A stretch of DNA of 42,665 nt from Candidatus Omnitrophota bacterium (GTDB lineage: Bacteria > Omnitrophota > Gorgyraeia > Duberdicusellales > 4484-171). Within the stretch, counting starts at the first letter, position 1. Each line of letters begins with the position of its first letter. Location: the NCBI GenBank assembly GCA_023228195.1, contig JALOBR010000001.1:1-42665 (forward strand). The letters run 5' to 3'. Below the pieces are notes generated by a model. It searched no databases, was not told the DNA's origin, and worked only from the letters and a program-made list of their open reading frames with translations. Position numbers and translations under genes: made by a program. This document shows, piece after piece, positions 6,425-14,623 of this stretch.

Positions 6425-7669
6425 CTATTTGTTTTTATGCAGATTATCGAGGAATTCTTTTATTTTTTTCTCTTCGCCTATGTCTTTCGGTAAATAATAT
6501 TTATTCCTTGCGCCATAATCCTGCTCAACAAAACCACCGAATGAGTGAGGATATTTATAATCTTTGGAATGCGTTTTTATATTTTTAGGCACCTCTTTGG
6601 TTTCTTCTTCTTCGATGTCCTTTTTAGCGCTATCTATTGCAAGATAAGCTGAATTTGATTTCGGTGAACCAGCGAGATAAATTGTTGCCTGGGCTAAAAT
6701 TAAATCTGATTCCGGCTTACCTATAAATTCAACGGCCTTAAAAGCGCTTGTAGCTAAGACAAGCGCGAAAGGATTTGCGTTGCCGATATCTTCACTGGCT
6801 AAAATTACAATCCGCCTTGCGATAAAACGGGGATCCTCTCCCGATTTAATCATTTTGGCAAGCCAATAAAGAGCGCTGTCAACGTCGCTTCCTCTTACTG
6901 ATTTTATAAATGCGGAAATAGTATCGTAATGATACGAATCTTTTTTATCGTAAAATATATTTTTCTGGATACTTTCACGGGCGATATTTAAATCTAAATT
7001 TATCTTCCCTGATGAGTCTTCCTTGGTGCTAAGAGCCCCTATCTCTAAAGAGCCAAGCGCTTTGCGCGCATCCCCTGCCGATAATACGGCTATGTGTTCG
7101 ATTGCCTCATCACTACAAACAATATTCATATTTCCTAGGCCATTTTCTTTATCAAGCAGGGCGCGCTTAAGAATTGTAATGATATCTTCTTTAGCTAAAG
7201 GCTTGAATTCAGCGACAATGGCACGTGAGATAAGCGATGGTATAAGGTAATAATAAGGATTATATATGGTTGCGCCGATAAGATTTATATTTGCGCTTTC
7301 GGTGTCCGGCACAAGGGACTCCTGCTGCAGCTTATTAAACCGGTGGATTTCATCTATGAATAGAATGGTTTTTCTGCCCTTATCTGCCAATATTTTTTTC
7401 GCATTAAGGATTATCTTTCTGACTTCAACGGAAGAAGTAAAAGAAGCATTCAAATATATAAAATCAGCATCTATACTTTGGGAAACAATAAGGCCAAGTG
7501 TGGTTTTTCCGCATCCGGCAGGCCCGTGGAAAATGAGCGAAGGGAGCCTCTTTGCGATAATCGCGCGCTTTAAGAGCTTCCCTTCTCCTAAAATGTGTTT
7601 CTGGCCGATAAAGTCTTCAAGTGTTTTGGGTCGTAATCGAATTGCAAGAGGCGTATCGCTTTGCAGCAT
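6425..7669 (-). CDS. rarA: Replication-associated recombination protein A (AAA+ ATPase)
   Basis: RarA/MgsA-type AAA+ ATPase of 414 residues, the usual length. It acts at stalled replication forks. The N-terminus RLRPKTLEDFIGQKHILGEG is the family signature. Walker A is GPAGCGKTT (49-57), Walker B ILFIDEIHRF (102-111). Arg in SLISRAIVAEF and sensor motif SAGDARKALGSLE follow. The C-terminal tetramerisation region includes EDIGNANPFAL and HSFGGFVEQDY. It is transcribed away from the probable 6S RNA just upstream, the same neighbour order as 6S RNA and the rarA homologue yrvN in Bacillus. Confidence 0.95.
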   Translation of the reverse strand: MLQSDTPLAIRLRPKTLEDFIGQKHILGEGKLLKRAIIAKRLPSLIFHGPAGCGKTTLGLIVSQSIDADFIYLNASFTSSVEVRKIILNAKKILADKGRKTILFIDEIHRFNKLQQESLVPDTESANINLIGATIYNPYYYLIPSLISRAIVAEFKPLAKEDIITILKRALLDKENGLGNMNIVCSDEAIEHIAVLSAGDARKALGSLEIGALSTKEDSSGKINLDLNIARESIQKNIFYDKKDSYHYDTISAFIKSVRGSDVDSALYWLAKMIKSGEDPRFIARRIVILASEDIGNANPFALVLATSAFKAVEFIGKPESDLILAQATIYLAGSPKSNSAYLAIDSAKKDIEEEETKEVPKNIKTHSKDYKYPHSFGGFVEQDYGARNKYYLPKDIGEEKKIKEFLDNLHKNK

Positions 7670-7720
7670 GTATTCTCCACGGATTGGTTAATTATTCACG
7701 CTGTGATTTCTCTACGTTTC

Positions 7721-7749
7721 ATTATCCCTTCACTTCGTTCAGGGATAAT
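7721..7749. repeat. ATTATCCC palindrome
   Basis: ATTATCCCT and AGGGATAAT flank a short spacer. It belongs to the same palindrome family as the two copies at 10343-10371 and 10424-10453. Confidence 0.65.
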
Positions 7750-7770
7750 TCACAGACGGCCTTCGGCCTA

Positions 7771-7800
7771 TGATTTTTTCGTCTACAGACGAAAAAATCA
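7771..7800. terminator. Perfect 14-bp hairpin between 6S RNA and rarA
   Basis: TGATTTTTTCGTCT and its exact complement are separated by 2 bp. The stem contains the T-run rather than being followed by it. It could halt transcription in either direction or simply be a repeat. A GGCCTTCGGCC hairpin lies beside it at 7758-7768. Confidence 0.4.
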
Positions 7801-7809
7801 TCTGTTCAT

Positions 7810-7985
7810 TAAAAAACCCTGCCATAAGTCCGTCTCAGGCTGGTTGCATACAGTCCGTTTCTCATACAAGTGGGTGCTTCATCCTAATCGCCTCAGCGAA
7901 AGGAAATTCAGCTCCCGTGTATTAGGTGTTGGCTGTAGCACTTTAACCTGTTGACGCAACAGGCAGGGTTAATTTCCTTTTCTTA
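7810..7985 (-). ncRNA. ssrS: Probable 6S RNA
   Basis: A promoter on the minus strand (TTGAAA, 17 bp, TATACT) leads to an RNA of about 175 nt. AACCCTGCC near the 5' end (7962-7970) pairs over 9 bp with GGCAGGGTT at the 3' end (7815-7823), directly followed by a T-run. Inside are a CCTGTTG/CAACAGG hairpin, a GTGCT/AGCAC helix and a CCTAAT/ATTAGG helix. Size, long closing stem, own promoter and position just upstream of rarA fit 6S RNA, which mimics an open promoter to bind sigma70 RNA polymerase. A 10-nt segment AAAGGAAATT in the 5' leader is perfectly complementary to AATTTCCTTT in the apical part, so a second fold is possible. Identity is by structure and synteny, not by sequence alignment. 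Confidence 0.65.
7811..7823 (-). terminator. 3' end of the probable 6S RNA
   Basis: On the minus strand GGCAGGG is followed by TTTTTT. The stem partner is the 5' closing strand of the RNA, so this T-run likely ends the transcript. Confidence 0.55.
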
Positions 7986-7991
7986 CACCTT

Positions 7992-8020
7992 AGTATAACA
8001 TTCGCGTAGTGTTATTTCAA
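7992..8020 (-). promoter_or_regulatory. Promoter of the probable 6S RNA
   Basis: TTGAAA (8015-8020) and TATACT (7992-7997) are separated by exactly 17 bp on the minus strand, a near-consensus sigma70 promoter. Confidence 0.75.
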
Positions 8021-8046
8021 GGCAATCAGCCAATCTTTGTGAAAAC

Positions 8047-8064
8047 GTTTACACGATTGTAAAC
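8047..8064. promoter_or_regulatory. Possible operator palindrome upstream of the 6S promoter
   Basis: GTTTAC and GTAAAC are separated by 6 bp, about 30 bp upstream of the -35 box. An overlapping TTGTGAA-N4-TTTACAC (8037-8054) partly resembles a Rex site. The rest of 8065-8192 shows no gene I can support. Confidence 0.3.
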
Positions 8065-8192
8065 ATTATGCGTCCGGATAATTACCAGATCCCTTCCTCA
8101 ACCATAAAACAGGCATTTGAAACAATGGAAGGCTTCATTTTCCTTGTGCGAAACGCCTGCGGCAACTCTTGTTTTTTTCTTTATGCCCGGCA

Positions 8193-8975
8193 TTACTTTT
8201 CTATTTTTTTAAGTTCTTCTTTATCTAATTTCCCAAAATCGGCTTTTAAAAAATCAGCCGTTTGCGGAAGCTTAATATAAAAATCATTGGATTCATCTAT
8301 CGCGATATAGCCGTCAGATATTACACAATCCAAAACATGGCCTCCGGCTGATTTATCTTTACTGATAAAATGAAGGTGCCAGCCAGCCATGTTAATTTCT
8401 GACATGTAATCAGGAAATCTAAACCCTAAAAGCGTGCCATCTATATCTTTAAATTCAAACACGCCCTGTTCTTTGGCTGCTTCAGAAAGCGTCTTGTAGG
8501 GCTTTGCCTGCCTGGGGACGCTTCGCGCTTTAACAAAGCTGAATCTTCCTTCTATTTTTGCCGCATAGAAAATATTTTTTGAGGCTATCTCTTTTTCGAG
8601 GCAGGCGATGATACTGGCGTAGTCATTTTGACCTGTTAAGTTTATTGTTTTGTCGGGGCTAAAAAATTTAACTATACAGAAAGCGCTCTTTGACGAATCA
8701 TCTACGATTATAACCGAGCCATTTGATTTTACTTGGTAAAATTTCCCATCTAAGCCAACCATTTCTCCGTCTAACTCGTTAAAAGTGCCGATACCAAAAT
8801 TCCCATATTTTTTAATTTGGGCGTAATTAAAATCAGCTTCGTATAAACCCTGCATCAAAGCGCCCATTGTTGAGAATTGAGAAACAGCATCTTTATTCGT
8901 ACGCACGCATAAACAGCCCTGTGTGAATATTGACAGTAAAAACAGGCCTGTAAAAAGAAAATGACTTTTCTTCAT
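8193..8975 (-). CDS. Acetolactate decarboxylase, predicted exported lipoprotein
   Basis: Alpha-acetolactate decarboxylase (BudA/AlsD family), which converts acetolactate to acetoin. Family motifs are FNELDGEMVGLDGKFYQV, GTLLGFRFPDYMSEINMAGW and the zinc-ligand segment WHLHFISKDKSAGGHVLD with three His residues. The start at 8975 gives MKKSHFLFTGLFLLSIFTQGC, a signal peptide with a Cys that could be lipidated, though Gln at -2 makes the lipobox weak. Longer upstream frames give no sensible signal peptide. Export is unusual for an enzyme whose substrate is cytoplasmic. No acetolactate synthase is next to it. A cluster of hairpins follows upstream. Confidence 0.85.
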   Translation of the reverse strand: MKKSHFLFTGLFLLSIFTQGCLCVRTNKDAVSQFSTMGALMQGLYEADFNYAQIKKYGNFGIGTFNELDGEMVGLDGKFYQVKSNGSVIIVDDSSKSAFCIVKFFSPDKTINLTGQNDYASIIACLEKEIASKNIFYAAKIEGRFSFVKARSVPRQAKPYKTLSEAAKEQGVFEFKDIDGTLLGFRFPDYMSEINMAGWHLHFISKDKSAGGHVLDCVISDGYIAIDESNDFYIKLPQTADFLKADFGKLDKEELKKIEK

Positions 8976-9029
8976 TCGTTTATGTTTAAAAATATTACGC
9001 TGGTTAAGGAAAGAGCCACTCTGGAGCTT

Positions 9030-9234
9030 CACGGGTAAAACCCGTGGTACTTTGTAATGCACCCCGTGGGGCGACGTCTCCCCAGAAATTTCCTAACCCG
9101 TATGGGAGGAAATTTCGGGGACTTTATCCCGGGAATCCTCCGGATTCCTCGGGACCGCTCCACCATTCGCCACGGGCTGTCCACCAGGACGCCCTGTTGG
9201 GCTGCCGAAGGCGTACCCGTGCTGGCAATGGGAA
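9030..9234. repeat. Palindrome cluster with second copy of the nnrE element
   Basis: Several hairpins follow one another: CACGGGTaaaACCCGTG (9030-9046), GAAATTTCCT/AGGAAATTTC, and GGAATCC/GGATTCC. The part 9170-9214 is identical to the 45-bp core inside nnrE. It fills the gap between the acetolactate decarboxylase gene and the M42 peptidase stop. I see no gene here. Confidence 0.75.
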
Positions 9235-10266
9235 TCAGCGTTTAACAAAATTTTCTACTGCTTTTACCGCAAGTTCAATTACCGCGTTTAAATCATCTGC
9301 GCAAAAAACGCCGGTTGGTGAATGCGCATAGCGGCTGGGCACGCTTAATACTCCGGTAAGAATGCCTTCTCTGTTCATATTAATCATCGCTCCGTCAGTC
9401 ATTCCCCCCTCAACCACATCAAGCTGGTATTTTATTTTATTTGCTTTCGCCGTATCTATAAAAAGATTTTTTATTTTTTCGCTGACAATTATCCCCCTTC
9501 CTGCTGCTTCAACCATCGTAATGCAGGCACCGCACCCAAGCTTAAGATTTGACTCACTTTCCTTTATCATAGGAGTGTCTCCCGCGCTGGTTGTGTCTAT
9601 CGCTATAGCAAAATCCGGATTTATCTTAAAAGAAGATGTGCGCGCGCCCTTTAAGCCTACCTCCTCCTGCACTGTGCTAACCACATAGATTTGAGCATTG
9701 ACTTTTAAGCGCTCTAAAATTTTTATTAAGGCAAAACACCCTACCCTGTCGTCTATGGCTTTCCCGTAAAAAAGGTTTCCTGAAAGCGGCCCTGCATTTG
9801 GTTCAAAGATGATTGAGTCGGCTATAGAAACTTTGTTTTCCGCTTCCTCTCTTGTTTTTGCTCCGATATCTATGAACATATCGGTATACTTTATCGGATT
9901 TTTTCTTTCTTCTTCTTTAACAAGATGGGGCGGCTTCATTCCGATAACTCCATGGACATCCCCTTTTTTGGATTTAACGATTACCCGCTGGCCCACAAGC
10001 ACACGATCGTCTATTCCGCCTATTTTGATAAAATTAAGATATCCATCTTTTGTTATATATTTTACAAGAAGGCCTATTTCATCCATATGCGCCGCGATCA
10101 TGATCTTCTTTGCGCCTTTGCCTTTACGCGCTATTACGTTGCCAAAATTGTCAATTTCTACTTCTTTTGTAATTTTCCTGAACTCATCATACATTATTTT
10201 TGTGATCTCGCTTTCATACCCGGAAACACCTGCTGCATTAATTATCTTTTTAAGTAACGGATCCAT
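9235..10266 (-). CDS. M42 family zinc aminopeptidase
   Basis: M42 (FrvX/YsdC-type) metallopeptidase of 343 residues, usual length. Two-zinc ligands are visible in AAHMDEIG, KAIDDRVGCFAL, STVQEEVGLKGA with the catalytic Glu pair, the Asp of AIAIDTT, and His in RYAHSPTGVF. It probably trims peptides in the cytoplasm as a tetrahedral dodecamer. The start at 10266 follows a strong AGGAGG ribosome site 5 bp upstream. Confidence 0.93.
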   Translation of the reverse strand: MDPLLKKIINAAGVSGYESEITKIMYDEFRKITKEVEIDNFGNVIARKGKGAKKIMIAAHMDEIGLLVKYITKDGYLNFIKIGGIDDRVLVGQRVIVKSKKGDVHGVIGMKPPHLVKEEERKNPIKYTDMFIDIGAKTREEAENKVSIADSIIFEPNAGPLSGNLFYGKAIDDRVGCFALIKILERLKVNAQIYVVSTVQEEVGLKGARTSSFKINPDFAIAIDTTSAGDTPMIKESESNLKLGCGACITMVEAAGRGIIVSEKIKNLFIDTAKANKIKYQLDVVEGGMTDGAMINMNREGILTGVLSVPSRYAHSPTGVFCADDLNAVIELAVKAVENFVKR

Positions 10267-10295
10267 CAAAACCTCCTAATGAGCACAGTATTTTT

Positions 10296-10453
10296 TCAAG
10301 CTGCTTGCCCGGGGCAAGCGTGTAGAAAAAATACTAGTGCGAATTATCCCCGAGTGAAACGAGGGGATAATGACAATTCGACCATGTAGTTTTTCCATCC
10401 CCAGGAAAAACTACAGTCTCGTTGGAATTATCCCCGAGTGAAACGAGGGGATA
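10296..10453. repeat. Four palindromes upstream of the M42 peptidase
   Basis: GCTTGCCCGGGGCAAGC (about 10302-10319), two copies of ATTATCCCC-GAGTGAAACGA-GGGGATAAT type (10343-10371 and 10424-10453), and GTAGTTTTTCC/GGAAAAACTAC (10386-10414, 11-bp arms). The stretch holds no gene. Confidence 0.75.
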
Positions 10454-10472
10454 TTACTATATATTCTTACAC

Positions 10473-10913
10473 TCATTTTCCAGCTACATTCAAATTAGCG
10501 TGCGCGAACCACTGCCAGCCTTTTTCTGTTTTAATCCAGACGCTCATTCGGGGCGTAGGCGTATCGGATAAGAGCTTTCCGTCTACAGATTCCTTGACTA
10601 CCTGCGCTAAATAAGTGACTACTACGGTATCTGCCTGCCTTGTAACATAGAATTTACTTAACTTATAATCTCCCAGATGTAATTCTTTCAGCAGTTTAAT
10701 GTCCTGGTCCCTGCCGCGCATACCGTCTTCGTGGACAGATTGAAATACATCTGCTATTTTTAATTCATACATTTCTGTTTTACCTGTTTGTATGTCTTCC
10801 CACATCTGCCTTTCAAGCATTTCCCCAAGGCTCATATCCTGCTGAGCATAGATATCCGTACAAAGAGCTATAGATAAGATAACAAATATTGCGGCGGGTA
10901 TTTTCCTATCCAT
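10473..10913 (-). CDS. Exported NTF2-like (SnoaL/DUF4440-type) protein
   Basis: A 146-residue protein with a clear signal peptide (MDRKIPAAIFVILSIALCTDIYA, cut before QQ). The mature part fits the NTF2-like cone fold: a first helix with ERQMWEDIQTGK, a middle loop segment, and final strands ending in GWQWFAHANLNV, a frequent ending in DUF4440 proteins. Binding partner or reaction is unknown. A GGGAGG ribosome site lies upstream of the start. It is separated from the neighbouring genes by repeats and appears to be transcribed alone. Confidence 0.7.
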   Translation of the reverse strand: MDRKIPAAIFVILSIALCTDIYAQQDMSLGEMLERQMWEDIQTGKTEMYELKIADVFQSVHEDGMRGRDQDIKLLKELHLGDYKLSKFYVTRQADTVVVTYLAQVVKESVDGKLLSDTPTPRMSVWIKTEKGWQWFAHANLNVAGK

Positions 10914-11011
10914 ATCTTATTACCTCCCTATGACTTTATGTTACAAAAGCTATCTTTAAAAGATTGAACCACAACTTAATTTATTCATCTTACTGCCAGA
11001 TGGTAACTTTT

Positions 11012-11908
11012 TCAATCTGCATTTTTAATGAAACTTCCGACAACTTCCAGGTAGTCATTTGTTTTTTCAAGATGGTGATTGTGCGAAGCATCTTTAAAAA
11101 CAAAAATTTCTGATTGAGGAATTTTTTTGTGGTAATAATCTGTGGTTTGGGGCGATGCTTCGTCGAATTGCCCGCAGGTAAATAAAGTAGGTATTTTTAT
11201 CCTATTCAGATCATTTATCCTGTCATATTTTTTAAGGATTCCTGTAATTGTAAATTCACTAGGACCCCACATGTATTTATAAATTTCGTAATTCATCTCG
11301 CTGAAAGCTCGCTTTAGGCAATCCGGCCAGGGGGAAAGCCTGCAAACATGGGACTGATAATAATTAATCATTACATCCTGGTATTCTTTGGAATCAAAGT
11401 TTCCTTTTTCTTCAGTTTTAGAAATTATTTCCCGCGCTTTCAAGGGAAACTCTGATAAATAATTTCTTTGATCAAGCCCCCACATTGTCGCTGAAAGACA
11501 GGCCCCTGAAAACACGAGGCTGGCAATACCTTTAGGCATATACTTAATAATATAATCCGTTGCGAGCATCGCCCCCCAGGAATGCCCGAGTATGTGCACA
11601 TTTTTCAAATTGAGCGCGGCGCGCACCTGGCCAAGCTCTTCTACAAAATGTTCTATTGTCCAAAGTGATTTTACGTTTGCTTTATCAGACAATCCACAGC
11701 CAAGCTGGTCGTAAAAAATGACCGGTCGCTCGCTGGACAAAGCTTCCAGCGGCTCAAGATAATAATGCGTAGCCGCCGGACCGCCGTGCAAGATAATGAC
11801 AGGTATTTTATTCTTGTCGGAACCGCAAATTTTATACCATATGTTTCCTCCGGTAACCTTAATATACCCTTCTTGTACGTTGCCGGATTTTTTTATCTCT
11901 TTTTCCAT
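11012..11908 (-). CDS. Proline iminopeptidase-type alpha/beta hydrolase
   Basis: Alpha/beta hydrolase of the S33 prolyl iminopeptidase type, 298 residues. The oxyanion motif HGGPAATHYYLEPL, strand VIFYDQLGCGLSD, nucleophile elbow GHSWGAM, acid in CGQFDEASP and final His in DASHNHHLEK complete the triad. It likely removes N-terminal proline from peptides, though substrate choice in this family varies. No signal peptide. It begins 3 bp after the end of the methyltransferase gene, suggesting co-transcription. Confidence 0.88.
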   Translation of the reverse strand: MEKEIKKSGNVQEGYIKVTGGNIWYKICGSDKNKIPVIILHGGPAATHYYLEPLEALSSERPVIFYDQLGCGLSDKANVKSLWTIEHFVEELGQVRAALNLKNVHILGHSWGAMLATDYIIKYMPKGIASLVFSGACLSATMWGLDQRNYLSEFPLKAREIISKTEEKGNFDSKEYQDVMINYYQSHVCRLSPWPDCLKRAFSEMNYEIYKYMWGPSEFTITGILKKYDRINDLNRIKIPTLFTCGQFDEASPQTTDYYHKKIPQSEIFVFKDASHNHHLEKTNDYLEVVGSFIKNAD

Positions 11909-11911
11909 TAA

Positions 11912-13069
11912 TTATATTTCCTTTTTAATTTGTTTTAATAATACGAGCGTCTCCAAATGCGGAGTGTGCGGAAAGAAATCGAATGGTTCAATCAATTGCG
12001 GCCTGTAGGAGGCTGACAATGCTTTAAGATTTGCAAAAAGCGTATCTGGATTACAGGAAGAATAGAATATCGTTTTAGGGCTTAGCCTTAAAATCGCTCT
12101 TATTATTTTATTAGACAGTCCGCAACGCGGGGGATTAATTATTAAAACATCGACATCTTTATAAAAGGCGCCTTGAGTGTTTAAAAAGGCTCTTGCATCG
12201 GCAGTGAAAAAAGAAATATTTTCGATATTGTTTTCCTTGGCATTCTGCCAGGCACAATCAACTATTGGCTGTGATACCTCTACCCCCCAAACAAATTTTG
12301 CGCTGCCGGCAAGGAAAATACCTATAGAGCCGCCTCCGCAAAAAAGATCTAAAACCTTTTCGCGCTTTTCAAGCTTTGCATAATTTCTTATTTTACCGTA
12401 AAGATTTTTTATGGCGAGTGGATTCACCTGGAAAAAAGAGTCAATTGCTATTTTAAATTTGAATTCATCGAGCTTTTCTTCGATAAAAGGCTCTCCAAAA
12501 AGCAACTCCTTCTTTTCGAATACAACCGCGTCAGAAAGCGAATCATTAACAATCCAATAAACCGATTTTAGGGTTGAATTAAGGCTCAACCCCTTAAGCA
12601 TGTTTACAAAGCCGTCTTTATCCAATTCTTCGCTACTTGTCGTAACTAACCCCAGCATCAATTCATTGGTAAACTTGGTTTCCCGCAGAATGAGGTTTCT
12701 TAAAAAACCTTTATGCGAAAACTTGTTATGAACGGAATTTCCTTTGAGCATAAAGTAATCTTTGACTGCTTTTAATATGGTTCCTGCGTCCTTTGAAAAA
12801 ATAAGGCATTCGGAAATGTCAATCAATTCGCCGTGACTGGCCTTTTTATACAAACCGCAGCTGATACCCTCTTTTTGCCCAAAACTAAATTCCATTTTGT
12901 TGCGGTAGAACCACTCACTATAAGAATTAATCGGCTTTAATTCACAGTTAATTCCATATACCGACATTAACTCTCTTATGCTTTCTTCTTTGCAAAGAGT
13001 CTGTACGGAATAAGGTATATCCTGGAAGCTGCATCCGCCGCAAGTACCGAAATGTTTACAAATATCCAT
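11912..13069 (-). CDS. 23S rRNA uracil-C5 methyltransferase (RlmD/RlmCD type)
   Basis: TrmA/RumA-family SAM-dependent enzyme of 385 residues. The protein starts directly with the iron-sulphur motif CKHFGTCGGC, with a fourth Cys in ISECLIF. The SAM site is VLDLFCGGGSIGIFL. NPPRCGLS and the catalytic Cys in YSSCNPDT follow. It lacks the N-terminal TRAM domain of RlmD, so it is closer in layout to RlmC-type enzymes. Exact target uridine cannot be decided from sequence alone. Confidence 0.88.
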   Translation of the reverse strand: MDICKHFGTCGGCSFQDIPYSVQTLCKEESIRELMSVYGINCELKPINSYSEWFYRNKMEFSFGQKEGISCGLYKKASHGELIDISECLIFSKDAGTILKAVKDYFMLKGNSVHNKFSHKGFLRNLILRETKFTNELMLGLVTTSSEELDKDGFVNMLKGLSLNSTLKSVYWIVNDSLSDAVVFEKKELLFGEPFIEEKLDEFKFKIAIDSFFQVNPLAIKNLYGKIRNYAKLEKREKVLDLFCGGGSIGIFLAGSAKFVWGVEVSQPIVDCAWQNAKENNIENISFFTADARAFLNTQGAFYKDVDVLIINPPRCGLSNKIIRAILRLSPKTIFYSSCNPDTLFANLKALSASYRPQLIEPFDFFPHTPHLETLVLLKQIKKEI

Positions 13070-13105
13070 AATCAGCTCTCAGCTATCAGGCGTCAGCCTT
13101 CAGCT

Positions 13106-13609
13106 CTAAAAAATTTTGAGGATTAAGTTTTTTAAATTTTTTCTTTTACCTTTTTTAGCAGGTTCGGCAGAATAACCCATTGCTAGAACCGCTTTCAATT
13201 CCAAATTTTTTGGGAGCTTAAGGAGTTTTTTGATTTCCTTGCGTTTATTTAATATTTCACCAAGCCAGCAGGCGCCAAGATTCCGCGAATGAATAAATAA
13301 AAGCATATTTTGAATACAGGCTCCAATTGCCATTAAATCTTTCTCACGGCTGTAAGAAAGTTTTTTATCTAAAAACACGAGGATAATTTTATTTGCGCCT
13401 TTTATTATGTAACTGTAATGAGTGAAGTGAGCCAGGGAATCTTTCTCATCTTCATCCAAAACCAGAAACCGCCAGGGCTGGTTGTTAAGGCCTGACGGGG
13501 CCCAGCTGGCTGCCTCTAAAATTTTTTCTATTGTTTTAGAAGAAATGCTGGTTTTTTTAAATTTTCTGATTGAACGGCGGGATTTGATTAATTGTAGAAT
13601 ATCTTTCAT
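13106..13609 (-). CDS. Nitroreductase family protein
   Basis: A 167-residue FMN-dependent nitroreductase-fold protein. RRSIRKF at residues 11-17 is the FMN phosphate-binding motif. AASWAPSGLNNQPWRFLVL and GACWLGEI are also family hallmarks. Family members reduce nitro compounds, quinones or flavins. Substrate unknown. Short spacing to neighbours on the same strand, but a different reading phase and an intergenic repeat separate it from the methyltransferase gene. Confidence 0.9.
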   Translation of the reverse strand: MKDILQLIKSRRSIRKFKKTSISSKTIEKILEAASWAPSGLNNQPWRFLVLDEDEKDSLAHFTHYSYIIKGANKIILVFLDKKLSYSREKDLMAIGACIQNMLLFIHSRNLGACWLGEILNKRKEIKKLLKLPKNLELKAVLAMGYSAEPAKKGKRKNLKNLILKIF

Positions 13610-13654
13610 TTGCCGTTATTATAGGCAAAACATGAAATAGTTCAAGTTTTTTTC

Positions 13655-13683
13655 TTTACACACATCTGAAACCGTGCTATAAA
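13655..13683 (+). promoter_or_regulatory. Promoter of the HEPN-like gene
   Basis: TTTACA (13655-13660), a 17-bp spacer and TATAAA (13678-13683) form a near-consensus promoter. The start would be near 13690, giving a leader of about 60 nt. Confidence 0.6.
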
Positions 13684-13749
13684 TGAACCGAAAAAGAACT
13701 TTTTGATAGGACGGGGAAAGATCAACTAGCAATTGTTAAAGTAAATAAA

Positions 13750-14538
13750 ATGGAAACAAATATTTCTAAATATAAAATTGATCTGGAAAAACTTATTGAT
13801 AAGGGTTATTTATTATACTATAGTATGGCGATCGAATTGAATATTGGGGATCCTAAGGAAAAGAAGGAACTCAAAAAGATCGCTGATGAGAAAAATTTAC
13901 CTAGTTTTAAGCTCGAATACGAGACATGGTATTCAGAAGCACAACAAGTCATAAAACAAATTATTCCCGATAGGCTAAACGACTTTATAAAACTTTACAA
14001 AGAGGAAAAAAGAAAAGAAATTTCTTTCCTTACTTACACTATCTCTGATTGTATGCTTGGCTTAAGAACCAGCCGACTGGGCGAAACTATCGCAGATGGG
14101 ACAGCAGCATTTCCCAAATTTGAACAACAATTGAATATTCTAAAATCAGCTCAACAAAGATTTGCAAGTTCTCTTTTTGATATAAAACAGGTATTGCAAG
14201 CAGATATTTTTGACAATGAACTGGCTGCTGCTCAAGAACTTATCAAAAAAGGATTTGTTCGAGGTGCAGGGGCGATAGCAGGTGTTATTCTAGAAAAGCA
14301 CCTTGCTCAAGTTTGTGAAAATCATAAAATCGGCATAAAAAATAAGAATTTTTCTCTAAGCGAATATAACGACGCATTAAAAAACTTAGAAGTTATAGAT
14401 ATTCCTCAATGGCGCTTTATTCAACATTTAACTGACCTCAGAAATGTTTGTGACCACAAAAAACAAAATGATCCTAAAAAAGATGAGATTGAAGGTTTAA
14501 TTTCGGGGGTAGAAAAAATAATAAAAACAATATTTTAA
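13750..14538 (+). CDS. HEPN-like protein of unknown function
   Basis: No known family is recognised over the 262 residues. The C-terminal part (about 155-262) is helical and ends with LTDLRNVCDHKKQND. Arg231 and His236 give the Rx4H spacing of HEPN ribonucleases, and the preceding GAIAGVILEKHLAQVCENH fits the first HEPN helices, as in DUF4145-like proteins. The N-terminal half is helical and charged. HEPN proteins often act as toxins or phage-defence effectors, but many are not. It lies on the plus strand inside a minus-strand region, has its own promoter, and is followed by a small membrane protein 85 bp later. Its codon choice is more AT-rich than its neighbours. Confidence 0.55.
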   Translation: METNISKYKIDLEKLIDKGYLLYYSMAIELNIGDPKEKKELKKIADEKNLPSFKLEYETWYSEAQQVIKQIIPDRLNDFIKLYKEEKRKEISFLTYTISDCMLGLRTSRLGETIADGTAAFPKFEQQLNILKSAQQRFASSLFDIKQVLQADIFDNELAAAQELIKKGFVRGAGAIAGVILEKHLAQVCENHKIGIKNKNFSLSEYNDALKNLEVIDIPQWRFIQHLTDLRNVCDHKKQNDPKKDEIEGLISGVEKIIKTIF

Positions 14539-14623
14539 CCTTAATAACTTATCTCGCCGGAATGTATTTGTATGTTTTTGAAACTGCTCATCCAGCCGGT
14601 GGATTAGAATGTTCGGAGATATA

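Noticed and set aside
8068..8280. Plus-strand open frame starting MRPDNYQIPSS
   Set aside because: It overlaps the 3' end of the acetolactate decarboxylase gene, shows no recognisable domain and has no ribosome site.
10343..10453. CRISPR array
   Set aside because: Only two copies of the repeat occur with an unrelated hairpin between them; there is no regular spacer pattern and no cas gene.
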